Below the pieces are notes generated by a model. That model did not search any database. It was given only the letters and a program-made list of their open reading frames with translations, and was not told the origin of the DNA. From Candidatus Hydrogenedentota bacterium (GTDB lineage Bacteria > Hydrogenedentota > Hydrogenedentia > Hydrogenedentales > SLHB01), in the NCBI GenBank assembly GCA_016215105.1, contig JACRLJ010000105.1, positions 33,198 through 88,120 of the forward strand: 54,923 nucleotides of DNA. The letters run 5' to 3'. The translations under genes were made by a program, and so were the position numbers. How positions within the stretch are numbered: the stretch's first letter is position 1; each line of letters starts with the position of its first letter. Below are positions 27,313 through 36,601 of this stretch, one piece after another.

Positions 27313-30300
27313 TTACTTCCGCGAGATCGAGAACAATCTTGTCTGACCTGCTTCAAACGGACACGACATTGCAGAGCCTTTACCGCTCCAGCCGTCCAGC
27401 AAGTCTTTCGCACTTACAGCATGAGGCCAAATCAACTGGGTTTCCCCAGCGGAGGACGCCGTAATGCCTACCAACTGTCTGGACGCGTGAACGGTGAACC
27501 CGATAGGCGCGTAGCAGTGCGCGCCCGCCGCCTCAACCCACTCCCGCAATAACGCCGAATCCTGCGGCGGAACGCCGCACCAGATCAGCCGCCCCCCATT
27601 GGGCAGAGGACGATCGGCGCCGGCAGTCTTGCCATCCGCGTAACGCAGCCAGCCGTTCCCCTCGACATAGGCCCGCGGCCGCATAGATTCCGCGTGCGTG
27701 ATCTCTTTACCATTCGACGCGAGCTGCGCGGTACCCGTGGAAGCAATATCCTCGACTTTGACGGGCAACCCAGTTAGTACGCGTGTCGCACCCAGGTCCC
27801 AATCGTTGGCGTCAGGGTTGACCAGGCCTACCGGGCCGCAAAGCACGACGGTTCGGCCGCCTCGCGCGAGGACGGCCTTCAACTTTTCCAGGTCCAAAGG
27901 TCTTGCGGCGGGAGCGTGCGCAATAACCACCATGCGGATACGTTCGGGAATCCGATCCACGTCTGACAAGAGCCATACTCCGACCGGGGCTCCGGTGCGC
28001 GCAAGCGCATAGAGAAATGCCACATTGGCCGTGCGAGGCAACTCCGTTCCCGGTGGCGCCCACGCGAAACTCGTATCGTCAACGACAAACGCGATCTCCT
28101 CGGAGGCAGTCCGATCGTATTTGACGCCGCTGTGATTCAACGCGATCTGACGCGCAAACTCCTGCTGGAGCCCGGCGTCGTGGTGCCAGTTTGTCAATAA
28201 GGAAAACCATTGGCGCGATGCGCCATGAACCATATCGTCGGCCAGCACTCGTTGGTGCATGCGCACGGCTCCCGCGCGCGGGTCCTTTGGATCGTATTCG
28301 GTGTACCACGGCCCGTTGTGCAGCCACGAGAACAGATCGTTCTCATTTGCGTAGCCTTTTCCGTGCGCGAACACGCTCTCTACGGCCGTGGTGTATACGT
28401 CATATCCGTCCTTATATAGACGGAAATTGTGCAATGGGATACCCAACAAATAGTCGACATCAGGACACGCCAACACTTTCGTGAGCGCAAAGTGCCCGCT
28501 GGTGTGCTGACGCGATTCACCGGCGAGTTGGAGGACGTAGCCGTAGAAGACGCCGACTAGAGTCCGACCGCCCGTCGCGTCTTTCACCACCTTTGCGAAG
28601 TACTCGATCGTTTCGGCGGTCCTATCCGAGCAGAATTGCGCGTAGGCCGCGCTGTTCCGACCTGCAGGGTCCGCGGGATAGATGTCGTACCCGGTTCGAT
28701 TTCGATCTTCCGGGGAGGGAATTGGCGCGTCGAGAAGACCGTGATCGCGGCGCCAGGACGAATACGCTCCGGTGAACGGCGCGCTGTAGTCCGCATATTG
28801 GCCGTCGTTACAGCCCCACATGAACCACTCTTCGGTGACCTCACCAGCGAGAATGACCGCCACCACCCGGTTCGCCCACGGCTGGGACTTGCAGTGATCG
28901 ATCAATTCGCGCAGGCACATGGCCTGCTGCTCCCGCCACGCGTCGGACGCAAGCGACACGGCCACGGCTCCCGTTTCTTCCCAGGGGCTGTCCCCTTGCG
29001 GCGTGCGAATCAGCGCGGTACTGTCCTTGTGTTCCTGGAGCCAAAATGGCGGCAGCGCTAGCGACACGCGTAGCGTGATGAATGACTTCGGATTGGCCTG
29101 CAGCCCCATCGCCACGCGTTCATCCAACTCGCCGAACTCATAGGTGTCCCAGTTTCGCCAGGTCGGCGCGGCGACTTGATGTACGTGCCGGCCCGCGTCG
29201 GTCGGCACGACAAACATATCGGCGCCCGACGCCCCGAACTCCGCCACATTGCCGGGCCGGTAATCGTAGGAGGCATACCCGCTCCAAGTGAGCGGCTTGC
29301 CGTTCACGAAGAACGTTGGCCGCCCGCGATGCGTGCGGCGCTCCACCTTGGCCAGCGCGGGGCGTTGATGATTCAAGACTTCAATGCGGGTTTCCGCCAC
29401 CTGTGCCCGATATCCGTCCACAACCAATCCCACCGTGTACGCGCGCGGCGCCAAGTACCAGGGAATCGGACGCGTGATGCGGACCTTACCCGCGCGACAC
29501 AGGGTATTCTTTTCATCGGCGGACAAACGCATGCGTCCCAACACCCACGGCTCGCCGCGCAATTCCAGGTCTACCACGGACTCCGCGCGGACTCCGCTCG
29601 CTGCAACGACGAACGAAACCGTCTCAGACGTTCGAGCGGTACGCGGTCCAGAGACCGAAACTCCCGAAACACCGTGCGCAGGCGAGTAGTGAAACGTCAA
29701 CTTGCTAAGAAGCAGATCGTACTCGGTTTCGTCGTCGACGCCGTCAGCCACAATAGTCATTCGCGCCGGAAACCACGGGGTCTTGCGCTCCGCGGGCTGC
29801 GCAGAGGTCATGGCCGACAAGGGCAAAGCGATTTCTGCTTCGGCGCCAGGGGCCACGGACTCCGATATCGGCGCACCCCATTCCAAATACCGCTTCTCCG
29901 TCTCGTCCGCCTTGTTCCAGGCAAGTTCGTACAGAATCGCGTGAAATGAAACCGGCTTCGCGGAGTTGTTGCGTACGTGAAACGAGACCGACTCCGGCGC
30001 CCGGCGTATGTTGTCCGTAAACCCGAGACTGGCCGCCGTCGCAACGCCCTTCTTCCGGTTGAAACGCCAGTGCGTTTGCCTGACACCGTCGCGCTCCACG
30101 GACAACAGCTCATTCCGATGCCATTGTGCCGGGCGCTGTGGCGCATTTCCCGGCAGCAGGATTCCGCAGGTAGTCTCGAAGCAATGCCAGCGATCGTCGG
30201 CGGGTTCGGAATACGCGTCGTCCGGATACACGGGCAAAGTTCCCGTCGGCAACGATGTCGTACCCGTGTCAGCGCGACTGGCGGGCGGCACGAGCAACGA

Positions 30301-30372
30301 CGTAATTGCTGCCGTGATCAAAGAGATCGGTAACAGGTGCGACCGCGCGAAAAGCATGTTATTCAATGTCAA
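27313..30372 (-). CDS. Secreted beta-galactosidase-like (clan GH-A type) protein
   Basis: The 1019 residues begin with a signal peptide (HLLPISLITAAITSLLVPPA). Two beta-sandwich regions follow to about residue 330. A TIM-barrel section then starts with GRPTFFVNGKPLTWSGYASY and contains AVILAGEVTEEWFMWG, where a Glu in the acid/base position of GH42-like enzymes is expected. A flavodoxin-like domain (VVIAHAPAARPLDLEKLKAV, GGRTVVLCGPVG) resembles the trimerisation domain of GH42. The family assignment is by resemblance only. Start choice is uncertain: TTG at 30372 or 30366 lies close behind AAGGAG, while ATG 30357 lies further away. It is convergent with the second DUF4838 gene and only ten bases from its stop. 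Confidence 0.65.
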   Translation of the reverse strand: MTLNNMLFARSHLLPISLITAAITSLLVPPASRADTGTTSLPTGTLPVYPDDAYSEPADDRWHCFETTCGILLPGNAPQRPAQWHRNELLSVERDGVRQTHWRFNRKKGVATAASLGFTDNIRRAPESVSFHVRNNSAKPVSFHAILYELAWNKADETEKRYLEWGAPISESVAPGAEAEIALPLSAMTSAQPAERKTPWFPARMTIVADGVDDETEYDLLLSKLTFHYSPAHGVSGVSVSGPRTARTSETVSFVVAASGVRAESVVDLELRGEPWVLGRMRLSADEKNTLCRAGKVRITRPIPWYLAPRAYTVGLVVDGYRAQVAETRIEVLNHQRPALAKVERRTHRGRPTFFVNGKPLTWSGYASYDYRPGNVAEFGASGADMFVVPTDAGRHVHQVAAPTWRNWDTYEFGELDERVAMGLQANPKSFITLRVSLALPPFWLQEHKDSTALIRTPQGDSPWEETGAVAVSLASDAWREQQAMCLRELIDHCKSQPWANRVVAVILAGEVTEEWFMWGCNDGQYADYSAPFTGAYSSWRRDHGLLDAPIPSPEDRNRTGYDIYPADPAGRNSAAYAQFCSDRTAETIEYFAKVVKDATGGRTLVGVFYGYVLQLAGESRQHTSGHFALTKVLACPDVDYLLGIPLHNFRLYKDGYDVYTTAVESVFAHGKGYANENDLFSWLHNGPWYTEYDPKDPRAGAVRMHQRVLADDMVHGASRQWFSLLTNWHHDAGLQQEFARQIALNHSGVKYDRTASEEIAFVVDDTSFAWAPPGTELPRTANVAFLYALARTGAPVGVWLLSDVDRIPERIRMVVIAHAPAARPLDLEKLKAVLARGGRTVVLCGPVGLVNPDANDWDLGATRVLTGLPVKVEDIASTGTAQLASNGKEITHAESMRPRAYVEGNGWLRYADGKTAGADRPLPNGGRLIWCGVPPQDSALLREWVEAAGAHCYAPIGFTVHASRQLVGITASSAGETQLIWPHAVSAKDLLDGWSGKGSAMSCPFEAGQTRLFSISRK

Positions 30373-30410
30373 CTTACTCCTTCGACTTCTATCTATGCGG
30401 GGCGGCCGAT

Positions 30411-31766
30411 TCAGTCTACAGATCGTTCGAGCACGAAAACCTGCTGGACTCCGTTTACCGCCAAATTCATTGCCAGGCGCGACCCGTCGGGCGAAAAGCT
30501 GAGATTCATCGGCGGGCCCGGAAGAGGTCCATCATAGAATGACTCTACTCTCGGCGTGTCTCCCGCCTTTACGAGGTACACCCGGTACAAGCGATTCCCG
30601 CTCGCCACGGCCAACCACTGATCAGACGAATGAAAGCAAGCATCCGAATTCACCCCATCAGCGAAGGCCGTTAATGGGACAGCGGCGCCACCCGTTGTTG
30701 GCATGGAAAAGAGTTGCTCCTTGGCCGTGCTATCTTTGGCGTGAAACACGAGCAGCGTTCCATCCGCTTTCGAGCGCACGTCTCCGGAAACAGTTCCCAC
30801 GCGGGTCAAGCGTCGCAGCGTCGTTCCTTTCGGTGGGGCCGGATAGGTGTGTTTCGTGCCCTCGAGTGGCGCTGCCCCCGCATCTGTAATGTCGTCGGGA
30901 ATGTCGACGACGAACACATCGCGTGCACCGTCGGAAAGTGTTCCGACAAATGCTCGCGCCATCTGCAGCTTGCCTTCCTTCTCATACCCCTCGCGGCCGA
31001 CCCAGCAGTCACCTTCCGCGCGCCGCAAGTCATCGGTCCCAGGTCGTGGGTCAGGCGTCACCTGCGCCAACACCACGCTGAAACCGGCCCCATCCCAATT
31101 CTCCGCGTCCGCATCCACGTGAACCGGTATACCCAGCCGCGTCACGCCGACGGTTCGCACGTCCCAGTTCTTTCCTATCGACTCACCCTCGGCCGTCATC
31201 ACCGCGTCGTCGTACGTGAACCCAATCCACTGATTGCTCGGCCCGCCCGGCACATGCACGTGCGTTCCTCCTCGAAGCGCTCCCGGCGTAAATGGCGGGG
31301 TGACATCGCGCGCATCCGCGTGTGTCAACGCGTGCGTACGAGTGTCCACGATGGCCCCAAAGCGCCGCCAACGCTCGTAGGTTAGTCCCGTGCTCTTTAC
31401 GGGGCCGTGAATGAATATCACGCGGCGGTCCTCTCCCGGAAAGTAGCGAACAGCCGCCACGCCGGGCCCCGCGCCGGGCACTGACTTTGCGTCGTACACC
31501 GTCACCTGCATTCCAGCAGCGACATTGACCAACTTGATCAGGCTTGCATCCCGGATGGACGCTTTCGCACTGTCATAGCAGATCCATTGGCCGTCCGCCG
31601 AAAACGGTGTGCCCGCAATAGTAATTCCGTGGTTTGCGGTGGTGTCGGTTGTCAACTGCCGCAAAGACCACGATTCACCGTGCGCGGGAATAATGTCAGC
31701 GTACACGGCGATAAGCGCAACCGTGAACAATTTCGTGAACAACTTGATGAAACACCCACTCGTCAT
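30411..31766 (-). CDS. YidR-like DUF3748 beta-propeller protein
   Basis: The product from ATG 31766 is 451 residues. The central part closely follows E. coli YidR: RVIFIHGPVKSTGLTYERWR, THADARDVTPPFTPGALRGG, THVHVPGGPSNQWIGFTYDD and LAQVTPDPRPGTDDLRRAEG, ending in TolB/WD-like repeats (FHSSDQWLAVASGNRLY, FSPDGSRLAMNL). Unlike YidR it has a signal peptide, so it is exported. I chose ATG 31766 because AGGAAGAG lies just upstream and the signal peptide follows; the frame is open to 31820. The function of the family is unknown. It is 43 bases after the M28 peptidase gene, in a probable operon. Confidence 0.85.
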   Translation of the reverse strand: MTSGCFIKLFTKLFTVALIAVYADIIPAHGESWSLRQLTTDTTANHGITIAGTPFSADGQWICYDSAKASIRDASLIKLVNVAAGMQVTVYDAKSVPGAGPGVAAVRYFPGEDRRVIFIHGPVKSTGLTYERWRRFGAIVDTRTHALTHADARDVTPPFTPGALRGGTHVHVPGGPSNQWIGFTYDDAVMTAEGESIGKNWDVRTVGVTRLGIPVHVDADAENWDGAGFSVVLAQVTPDPRPGTDDLRRAEGDCWVGREGYEKEGKLQMARAFVGTLSDGARDVFVVDIPDDITDAGAAPLEGTKHTYPAPPKGTTLRRLTRVGTVSGDVRSKADGTLLVFHAKDSTAKEQLFSMPTTGGAAVPLTAFADGVNSDACFHSSDQWLAVASGNRLYRVYLVKAGDTPRVESFYDGPLPGPPMNLSFSPDGSRLAMNLAVNGVQQVFVLERSVD

Positions 31767-31809
31767 TTCGTTTCTCTTCCTGCTGATTCTGGCGTCCGCG
31801 TCACCCAGA

Positions 31810-34158
31810 TTACAGTTCAACAGTCTTCGTTACATAAATGCGGTTACCCTCGAGCCTGGGGCCGTGATGGTTGACCGTATTGGGTCTGCACGCGATGTAG
31901 TCCGGTCTCGGGCTAAATCCCGGCAACACCGGAACTCCATAGTGCGTTTCGCGCACAGTAATCTTCAACTGTTTGTCGGCGGGAACACGCAGCAAGACTT
32001 CGACGCCCTCCCGTGGAAACAATTTGAAACTCACGCGCCAATTCCTATCTGCTGGGGAGAGGGATTTCCCGAAGACCGACGCGGCGAGCACCGGAGTATC
32101 GGAAACAACGCTCATTTCGAGAAGCGCCGCCTTTCCAGATGAAGCGACATGAACAGTCACCTCACGGATACCACCGGCTGTGGTGTCACTGGTAGCCGTA
32201 ACCTGTGGACTCGGATAGTCCGGCGAGATCGGCGCGGGTGCTTTCATCACCGCTTCAGCGCGGCCGGACGTAAACTCCGTATAGTCGGCGCGGGTTGCGT
32301 TCGGCGGAAAGAACTGTGAGGTCCATTCATCCGTCGCGGCGTCCGCGCTCATCCAGTAAGCAGTGTTCGCGTCGTAGTTGATCCCGTAAGACAACGAGTC
32401 CAGCTTTGGCCGCAGCGGAGTGAATCCGCTGTTGGCGAGTCCGAACCCGAGCAGTGCCAGGGCCAGAATCGCGCCGACAGTGGGCGCCCACCAGCGATTT
32501 ATACGGCCCAGCAAGTCCAGTTGGGGAATCAACAATCCCATCGGCGCCGTCGCAAACACCGCCAGTCCCGGCGCCGCCATGATCATGACCGTACAGGCGA
32601 AGGTGTGATACGACGGTGTGAATAACGCTATCGCGGGCAGCGCGAACGAGGTTTGGAGCAGAATCCACACAGGGCTTACGGTTCCCGGCTTCGCGCAAAC
32701 GAAGAATAGCAGCGTCCCGGCCGCGCTGAACGCCAGCGGCCACATGAACAGGTAGCTTCCCCCTGGCAGGTACCGCACCAACCCTAACATTGCCGCAACC
32801 CACCACAGGTGCGCGCCAACGACTAGGCTCAGTGACCGTATCCATCGGCACGCTAAGCAGTAGACCACGGCCGCAACGGCGATGCTCGCCACGGCAAATG
32901 CGATGGTATACAAAGTGTTGTGATACAACGGATACAAGTCCGGAATCCGCGTGAAATCCCTGGTATAGAGCCCGCGAACGGTTTCTGGTCCCCAGATTGT
33001 TACCAGCATCAAGACACATATCGCGGCGGCAAACCCCGCGCAAATCACCCACACCGCGATGCCAGCCAATACGCCGGGTATGGAAATGTGTCTCCGGACA
33101 CACCCAATGATCAGCGTCAGAAGCGTCAACACCGCGGTTCCAAGAGCCAGCGGACCGCCCCACGACAAGGGATAGTGAACGATCTGATACCCCAGCGCAT
33201 TGAAGAACATCTCGTCAGGCGCGGTCAAGCCTCCGTCCAGCGGCACGTTACCAAATTGCCGCGCGAGATCCAGCGCGAACATGCCGTGCTGTTGCAGAGT
33301 CCCAAGGTTCAGATGCTCCGGCGTGTCGTTCTTGGTGTGGTACCACGCGAAGTTGTCCACGAACGCTATGTCAAACCCCTTCATACCCCTCGGACGCAGC
33401 ACATCGAAGTCGGTTGAAAACGGCATGCGCTTGTATACGTCGTATCCCAATGACGTGGCGCAGGGAAGACGCACACCGGCAATCATCTGCCTGATGAGCC
33501 AGCCGTTCTGCTCGCTGGCGCCGAACAGAATTGAGTTTCCCTGGGTGCCCCGCGCTTCGAGGTTAGTCATTACGCCAACATCGTTGAACCACGGATGATT
33601 CGCGAACGCCGTCGAGCCCAGCTTGCTCCCTTCCTCACCGTCGGTGAACACAAAGATGACATCATTCTTCAGGGCGGGCGACGCCTTCAGTGCGCGCGCG
33701 ACCTCTAACATCGAGATCACACCTGAACAGTCGTCCGACGCGCCCGGGCCATACGGGACCGAATCGTAATGCGCCATCAGCGCGAAGGCCTTGGTATTTG
33801 CCGTCCCCGGGATCTTTGCCAGGACCATGTCGCGCTGTCCGGCGCGGTTGCCCTCCTGGACGTATAATGACGACACAATCTCGGCGTCGACGCCGAAGGA
33901 CTTCAAAGTGTCGCGAATATAGACCGGGACTTTCTCGTTCGCTGGCGAACCCGCAGGATGGGGCTCATTGGCAATCACGTAGTCGTGCTCGATCGCGCGT
34001 TTTGCCGAGAACTCGTTAGTTGGCGCATCGACGGGCAAGGGGACCGGCGTGCGTAGCGCGTAGAGCGAAATGAACGCCGTCGCCAAAATCAGGCCAACGA
34101 CCAATAACGCCCATCCACGCGGGCGGGCTGCGGAACTCCGGACGCCGTTAGCCATCAT
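31810..34158 (-). CDS. Membrane-anchored M28 zinc peptidase (ERMP1/Fxna-like)
   Basis: The 782 residues start with one membrane helix (about 15-34), then an M28 aminopeptidase domain. The likely zinc and catalytic residues are His130 and Asp132 (MAHYDSV), Asp142 (GASDDCSG), Glu175-Glu176 (TDGEEGSKL), Glu201 (TNLEARGT) and a His in FAWYHTKNDTPEHL. Six or seven membrane helices follow between about residues 315 and 545, then a periplasmic C-terminal domain of 230 residues. This layout is that of the ER metallopeptidase 1 family, which also has bacterial members. It probably trims exported peptides at the outer face of the membrane. It shares a minus-strand run with the CPXCG gene before it and the YidR-like gene after it. 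Confidence 0.85.
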   Translation of the reverse strand: MMANGVRSSAARPRGWALLVVGLILATAFISLYALRTPVPLPVDAPTNEFSAKRAIEHDYVIANEPHPAGSPANEKVPVYIRDTLKSFGVDAEIVSSLYVQEGNRAGQRDMVLAKIPGTANTKAFALMAHYDSVPYGPGASDDCSGVISMLEVARALKASPALKNDVIFVFTDGEEGSKLGSTAFANHPWFNDVGVMTNLEARGTQGNSILFGASEQNGWLIRQMIAGVRLPCATSLGYDVYKRMPFSTDFDVLRPRGMKGFDIAFVDNFAWYHTKNDTPEHLNLGTLQQHGMFALDLARQFGNVPLDGGLTAPDEMFFNALGYQIVHYPLSWGGPLALGTAVLTLLTLIIGCVRRHISIPGVLAGIAVWVICAGFAAAICVLMLVTIWGPETVRGLYTRDFTRIPDLYPLYHNTLYTIAFAVASIAVAAVVYCLACRWIRSLSLVVGAHLWWVAAMLGLVRYLPGGSYLFMWPLAFSAAGTLLFFVCAKPGTVSPVWILLQTSFALPAIALFTPSYHTFACTVMIMAAPGLAVFATAPMGLLIPQLDLLGRINRWWAPTVGAILALALLGFGLANSGFTPLRPKLDSLSYGINYDANTAYWMSADAATDEWTSQFFPPNATRADYTEFTSGRAEAVMKAPAPISPDYPSPQVTATSDTTAGGIREVTVHVASSGKAALLEMSVVSDTPVLAASVFGKSLSPADRNWRVSFKLFPREGVEVLLRVPADKQLKITVRETHYGVPVLPGFSPRPDYIACRPNTVNHHGPRLEGNRIYVTKTVEL

Positions 34159-34176
34159 GCTAGTCTTGAACCCAAC

Positions 34177-34437
34177 TCACTCATCCGTAGCCCGCGCGCT
34201 GAACTGTGTGACACGCTGCCCCGAGGCATAGTAGGTAACCTCTATCGGGTTGCAGCACACTTCGCAATCTTCGATGTACGTATGGGGAGATACACTGAGA
34301 TCGAGTGACATCGAGATGCGCTGCCCGCAATACGGGCATATGAACGCGTATTCTTCCAAGGTGTCGTTCTTTCCTTTGTCCTGCTGCGACCGCGTGAACG
34401 TGATTCTAGTCTGCGCCAAAGTTCCCGTCAATGCCAC
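34177..34437 (-). CDS. CPXCG-motif cysteine-rich small protein
   Basis: This 86-residue protein carries a zinc-ribbon made of AFICPYCGQRISMSLD and EDCEVCCNPIEVTY, the pattern of the CPXCG cysteine-rich family (usually 60-75 residues). The first 25 residues before the ribbon may be an overlong N-terminus, but no better start is obvious. The function of the family is not known. The gene is 18 bases upstream of the M28 peptidase on the same strand, so the two are probably one transcript, and it is divergent from the sialidase-like gene. Confidence 0.8.
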   Translation of the reverse strand: MALTGTLAQTRITFTRSQQDKGKNDTLEEYAFICPYCGQRISMSLDLSVSPHTYIEDCEVCCNPIEVTYYASGQRVTQFSARATDE

Positions 34438-34530
34438 TGTCGCGGAGTTCGTCCGTCTTCCAATTCCGCTTCAAAGTGCGTTAGAATGCGTTTCGAAGGG
34501 GTAGCGCAGTTTCAAGCGGAGGAGCGCGTC

Positions 34531-35715
34531 GTGAAGGTCATATCTGTTTTGAGCATCCTGGCAATTGCCGTTCTCGTTACTGCTGCCTGGGCAGAGCCCT
34601 TCATGCAGAGCGAACTCATATTCCCGGCGCAAGACAAGCACTGCCACGGTAGCAGCATCGTCGAATGTCCCAATGGCGATCTTCGGGCAGTTTGGTTTTA
34701 TGGCTCAGGGGAACGAAGCGCGGACGACGTGATCGTTCAAGGCGCGCGCCGCAAAGCCCACGCCAAGGAATGGAGCCCTGTTTTCACCGCTGCTGATACA
34801 CCCGGTTTCCCGGACTGTAATCCTGTTCTCTACATTGACGCGAAGCAGAAGCTGTGGCTGTTCTATGTGCCCGTCTTGGCGCACGCGTGGCAAGATTGCA
34901 TGCTGAAGTACCGGACGTCAGTCGACTACCAGAAGAAGGACGCCCCGAACTGGTCGTGGCAGGACGTGATCGTCCTCAAACCGGGCGATGATTTCGCGAA
35001 GAACATCAAGGCCGGTCTGAAGGAACTAGACCTTGATGAAGGGATGTGGAGCGCATATGCGCCGAAGTACTCGGAGCTTCTCGCGGAAGCTGCAACAGAC
35101 CTTCGCAAGTGTGAGACTGGCTGGATGACCCGCATTCATCCACTCACACTGCCGTCGGGTCGTATGCTTCTGCCGTTGTACTCGGACGGATTCAACTTGT
35201 CGATTGTCGCCATCACGGATGACGCTGGTCAGACCTGGCGTGCGAGCAAGCCCATCGTCGGGTTAGGTCCCATCCAGCCTTCTCTGGTTCGCAAGAAAGA
35301 CGGGACCATCGCAGCCTACATGCGGGACAGCGGGATGTTGCCGCAGCGCGCACAGTCTGCCACGTCGAAAGATGACGGCGAAACCTGGTCCGTGGCGCGG
35401 GACACCGACCTTCCGAATCCCTCTTCGAGTCTGGAAGTTGTTGCCTTGAAAGATGGACGGTGGGTAATGGTCTTCAACGACACCGAGGATGGGCGTCACA
35501 GCCTTGCGATCTCGATGTCAGACGATGAGGGGCAGTCCTGGAAGTGGAAACGCCACCTCGAACTCGCGGAGAAGGGTAAGGGCGGTTTCGCATACCCCTC
35601 CATGATCCAGGCGCGCGACCGCCGCATCCACATCACCTACACGCACAACATCAGCGAACACAAGAGCATCAAGCACGTAGCGCTCGATCCCGAGTGGATC
35701 AAACAAGGGTCGTGA
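34531..35715 (+). CDS. Exported sialidase-like (BNR repeat) protein
   Basis: From GTG 34531, with GGAGGAG a few bases upstream and a signal peptide starting directly (VLSILAIAVLVTAAWAEP), the product is 394 residues. It is a six-bladed sialidase-type propeller: GSSIVECPNGDLRAVWFYGS at the first blade, then Asp-box repeats in TDDAGQTW, SKDDGETWS and SDDEGQSWKWKR. FAYPSMIQARDRRIHITYTH near the end is typical of the BNR_2 exo-alpha-sialidase group. Members release sialic acids or other sugars, but many homologues in this group have untested substrates. The frame extends to ATG 34486, but that start would bury the signal peptide. Confidence 0.8.
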   Translation: MKVISVLSILAIAVLVTAAWAEPFMQSELIFPAQDKHCHGSSIVECPNGDLRAVWFYGSGERSADDVIVQGARRKAHAKEWSPVFTAADTPGFPDCNPVLYIDAKQKLWLFYVPVLAHAWQDCMLKYRTSVDYQKKDAPNWSWQDVIVLKPGDDFAKNIKAGLKELDLDEGMWSAYAPKYSELLAEAATDLRKCETGWMTRIHPLTLPSGRMLLPLYSDGFNLSIVAITDDAGQTWRASKPIVGLGPIQPSLVRKKDGTIAAYMRDSGMLPQRAQSATSKDDGETWSVARDTDLPNPSSSLEVVALKDGRWVMVFNDTEDGRHSLAISMSDDEGQSWKWKRHLELAEKGKGGFAYPSMIQARDRRIHITYTHNISEHKSIKHVALDPEWIKQGS

Positions 35716-36052
35716 TACCGAACCGTCCCCGGCAGTTCGCGATGGACTGCCGGGGGCGGACAGCGCATTCCAGCGAAACGTTGCAGTTCCCGTCAAAGTC
35801 AGCGCTTCTGCGTTCTTGGCTCAGCATAGATCGGATGATCATGCGGCGCGACCTCTAATCCTTCCCGGGGCCAGATCACTGAGCCTATGAAAAGGCCGCA
35901 GCCGACCAGTGGCGCCTGCGTCGTTGGCCTCCTCCTGTTTGGGTGTACGGAACAAGGAGGTCCCCGTAAACAACACGCATTCCTTCGTCGGTTATTGTGG
36001 TAGGGCGAGCGCATGTGGGGCATGCGCGTCAGTGGGAGAGCATGAGTTGCGG
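35716..36052. other. Intergenic region with one GC-rich hairpin
   Basis: CCCCGGCAGT at 35727-35736 pairs perfectly with ACTGCCGGGG at 35746-35755, just after the sialidase-like gene, but no T-run follows, so it is at best a weak terminator. A 38-codon frame at 35887-36003 with a lipobox-like LLLFGC is noted among the rejected items. The promoter of the sigma factor should lie here. Confidence 0.5.
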
Positions 36053-36601
36053 ATGACAAGTTGGGAATACGAGTTGTATGTGGCCTCGATCCAGCGGCGC
36101 ATAGTGAATAGCATCTGGCGCATCGTGCGTGACGGCCCGGCCGTCGAAGATCTCGTTCGTGATGTGATCGAACAGGTAGTGCGCAAGATAGGCCGGGTCC
36201 GCGCACATCCGAACCCACAGGCTCTCATCCTGCGCATGGCCGTGCAGCGCGCCTTGGACTTTGGCCGGAGCCGGGCGCGGCGCCGAAGCGCCATGGAAAG
36301 GTATGGGCGTTTCCAAGAAACGCGGGGGCCAGACAACGCGCTTGCGGCTGACATTGCCCTGCGGGAGGAATGCGATGCGGTATTAGGCACGCTACATCGT
36401 CTGCCGAAGCGAGAGGCAGAAGCTCTATGGCTGCACGCCGTCGAGGGGATGTCCTATGCGGAGGTGGCGACGACCATGGGGTGTCGTCCGGCGACAGTGC
36501 GCGTGCTGGCCGCGCGCGGCCGCAAGCGCCTCAAAGGATGTTTGTTGGGAGGAACATCTTCGAACGTTACGGAGGATGGCGGCTCATGCGAAAACACTTG
36601 A
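36053..36601 (+). CDS. ECF-type RNA polymerase sigma factor
   Basis: From ATG 36053 the product is 182 residues, the usual ECF size. Region 2 is seen in WRIVRDGPAVEDLVRDVIEQ and region 4 in LPKREAEALWLHAVEGMSYA with EVATTMGCRPATVRVLAARG, the helix-turn-helix that reads the -35 element. Between them lies a basic linker. An open frame upstream to 35909 does not look like protein. Its end overlaps the next gene by 16 bases, so the two are translationally coupled, as sigma factor and anti-sigma usually are. What it controls is not visible in the window. Confidence 0.85.
   Translation: MTSWEYELYVASIQRRIVNSIWRIVRDGPAVEDLVRDVIEQVVRKIGRVRAHPNPQALILRMAVQRALDFGRSRARRRSAMERYGRFQETRGPDNALAADIALREECDAVLGTLHRLPKREAEALWLHAVEGMSYAEVATTMGCRPATVRVLAARGRKRLKGCLLGGTSSNVTEDGGSCENT

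Noticed and set aside
35887-36003. 38-codon frame with lipobox-like LLLFGC
   Set aside because: No ribosome site, very short, and basic sequence right after the Cys; it could be a tiny lipoprotein but chance is as likely.
35799-36218. 139-codon minus-strand frame opposite the sigma factor
   Set aside because: Composition is His/Pro/Arg-rich shadow sequence; the plus-strand ECF sigma factor explains the open frame.
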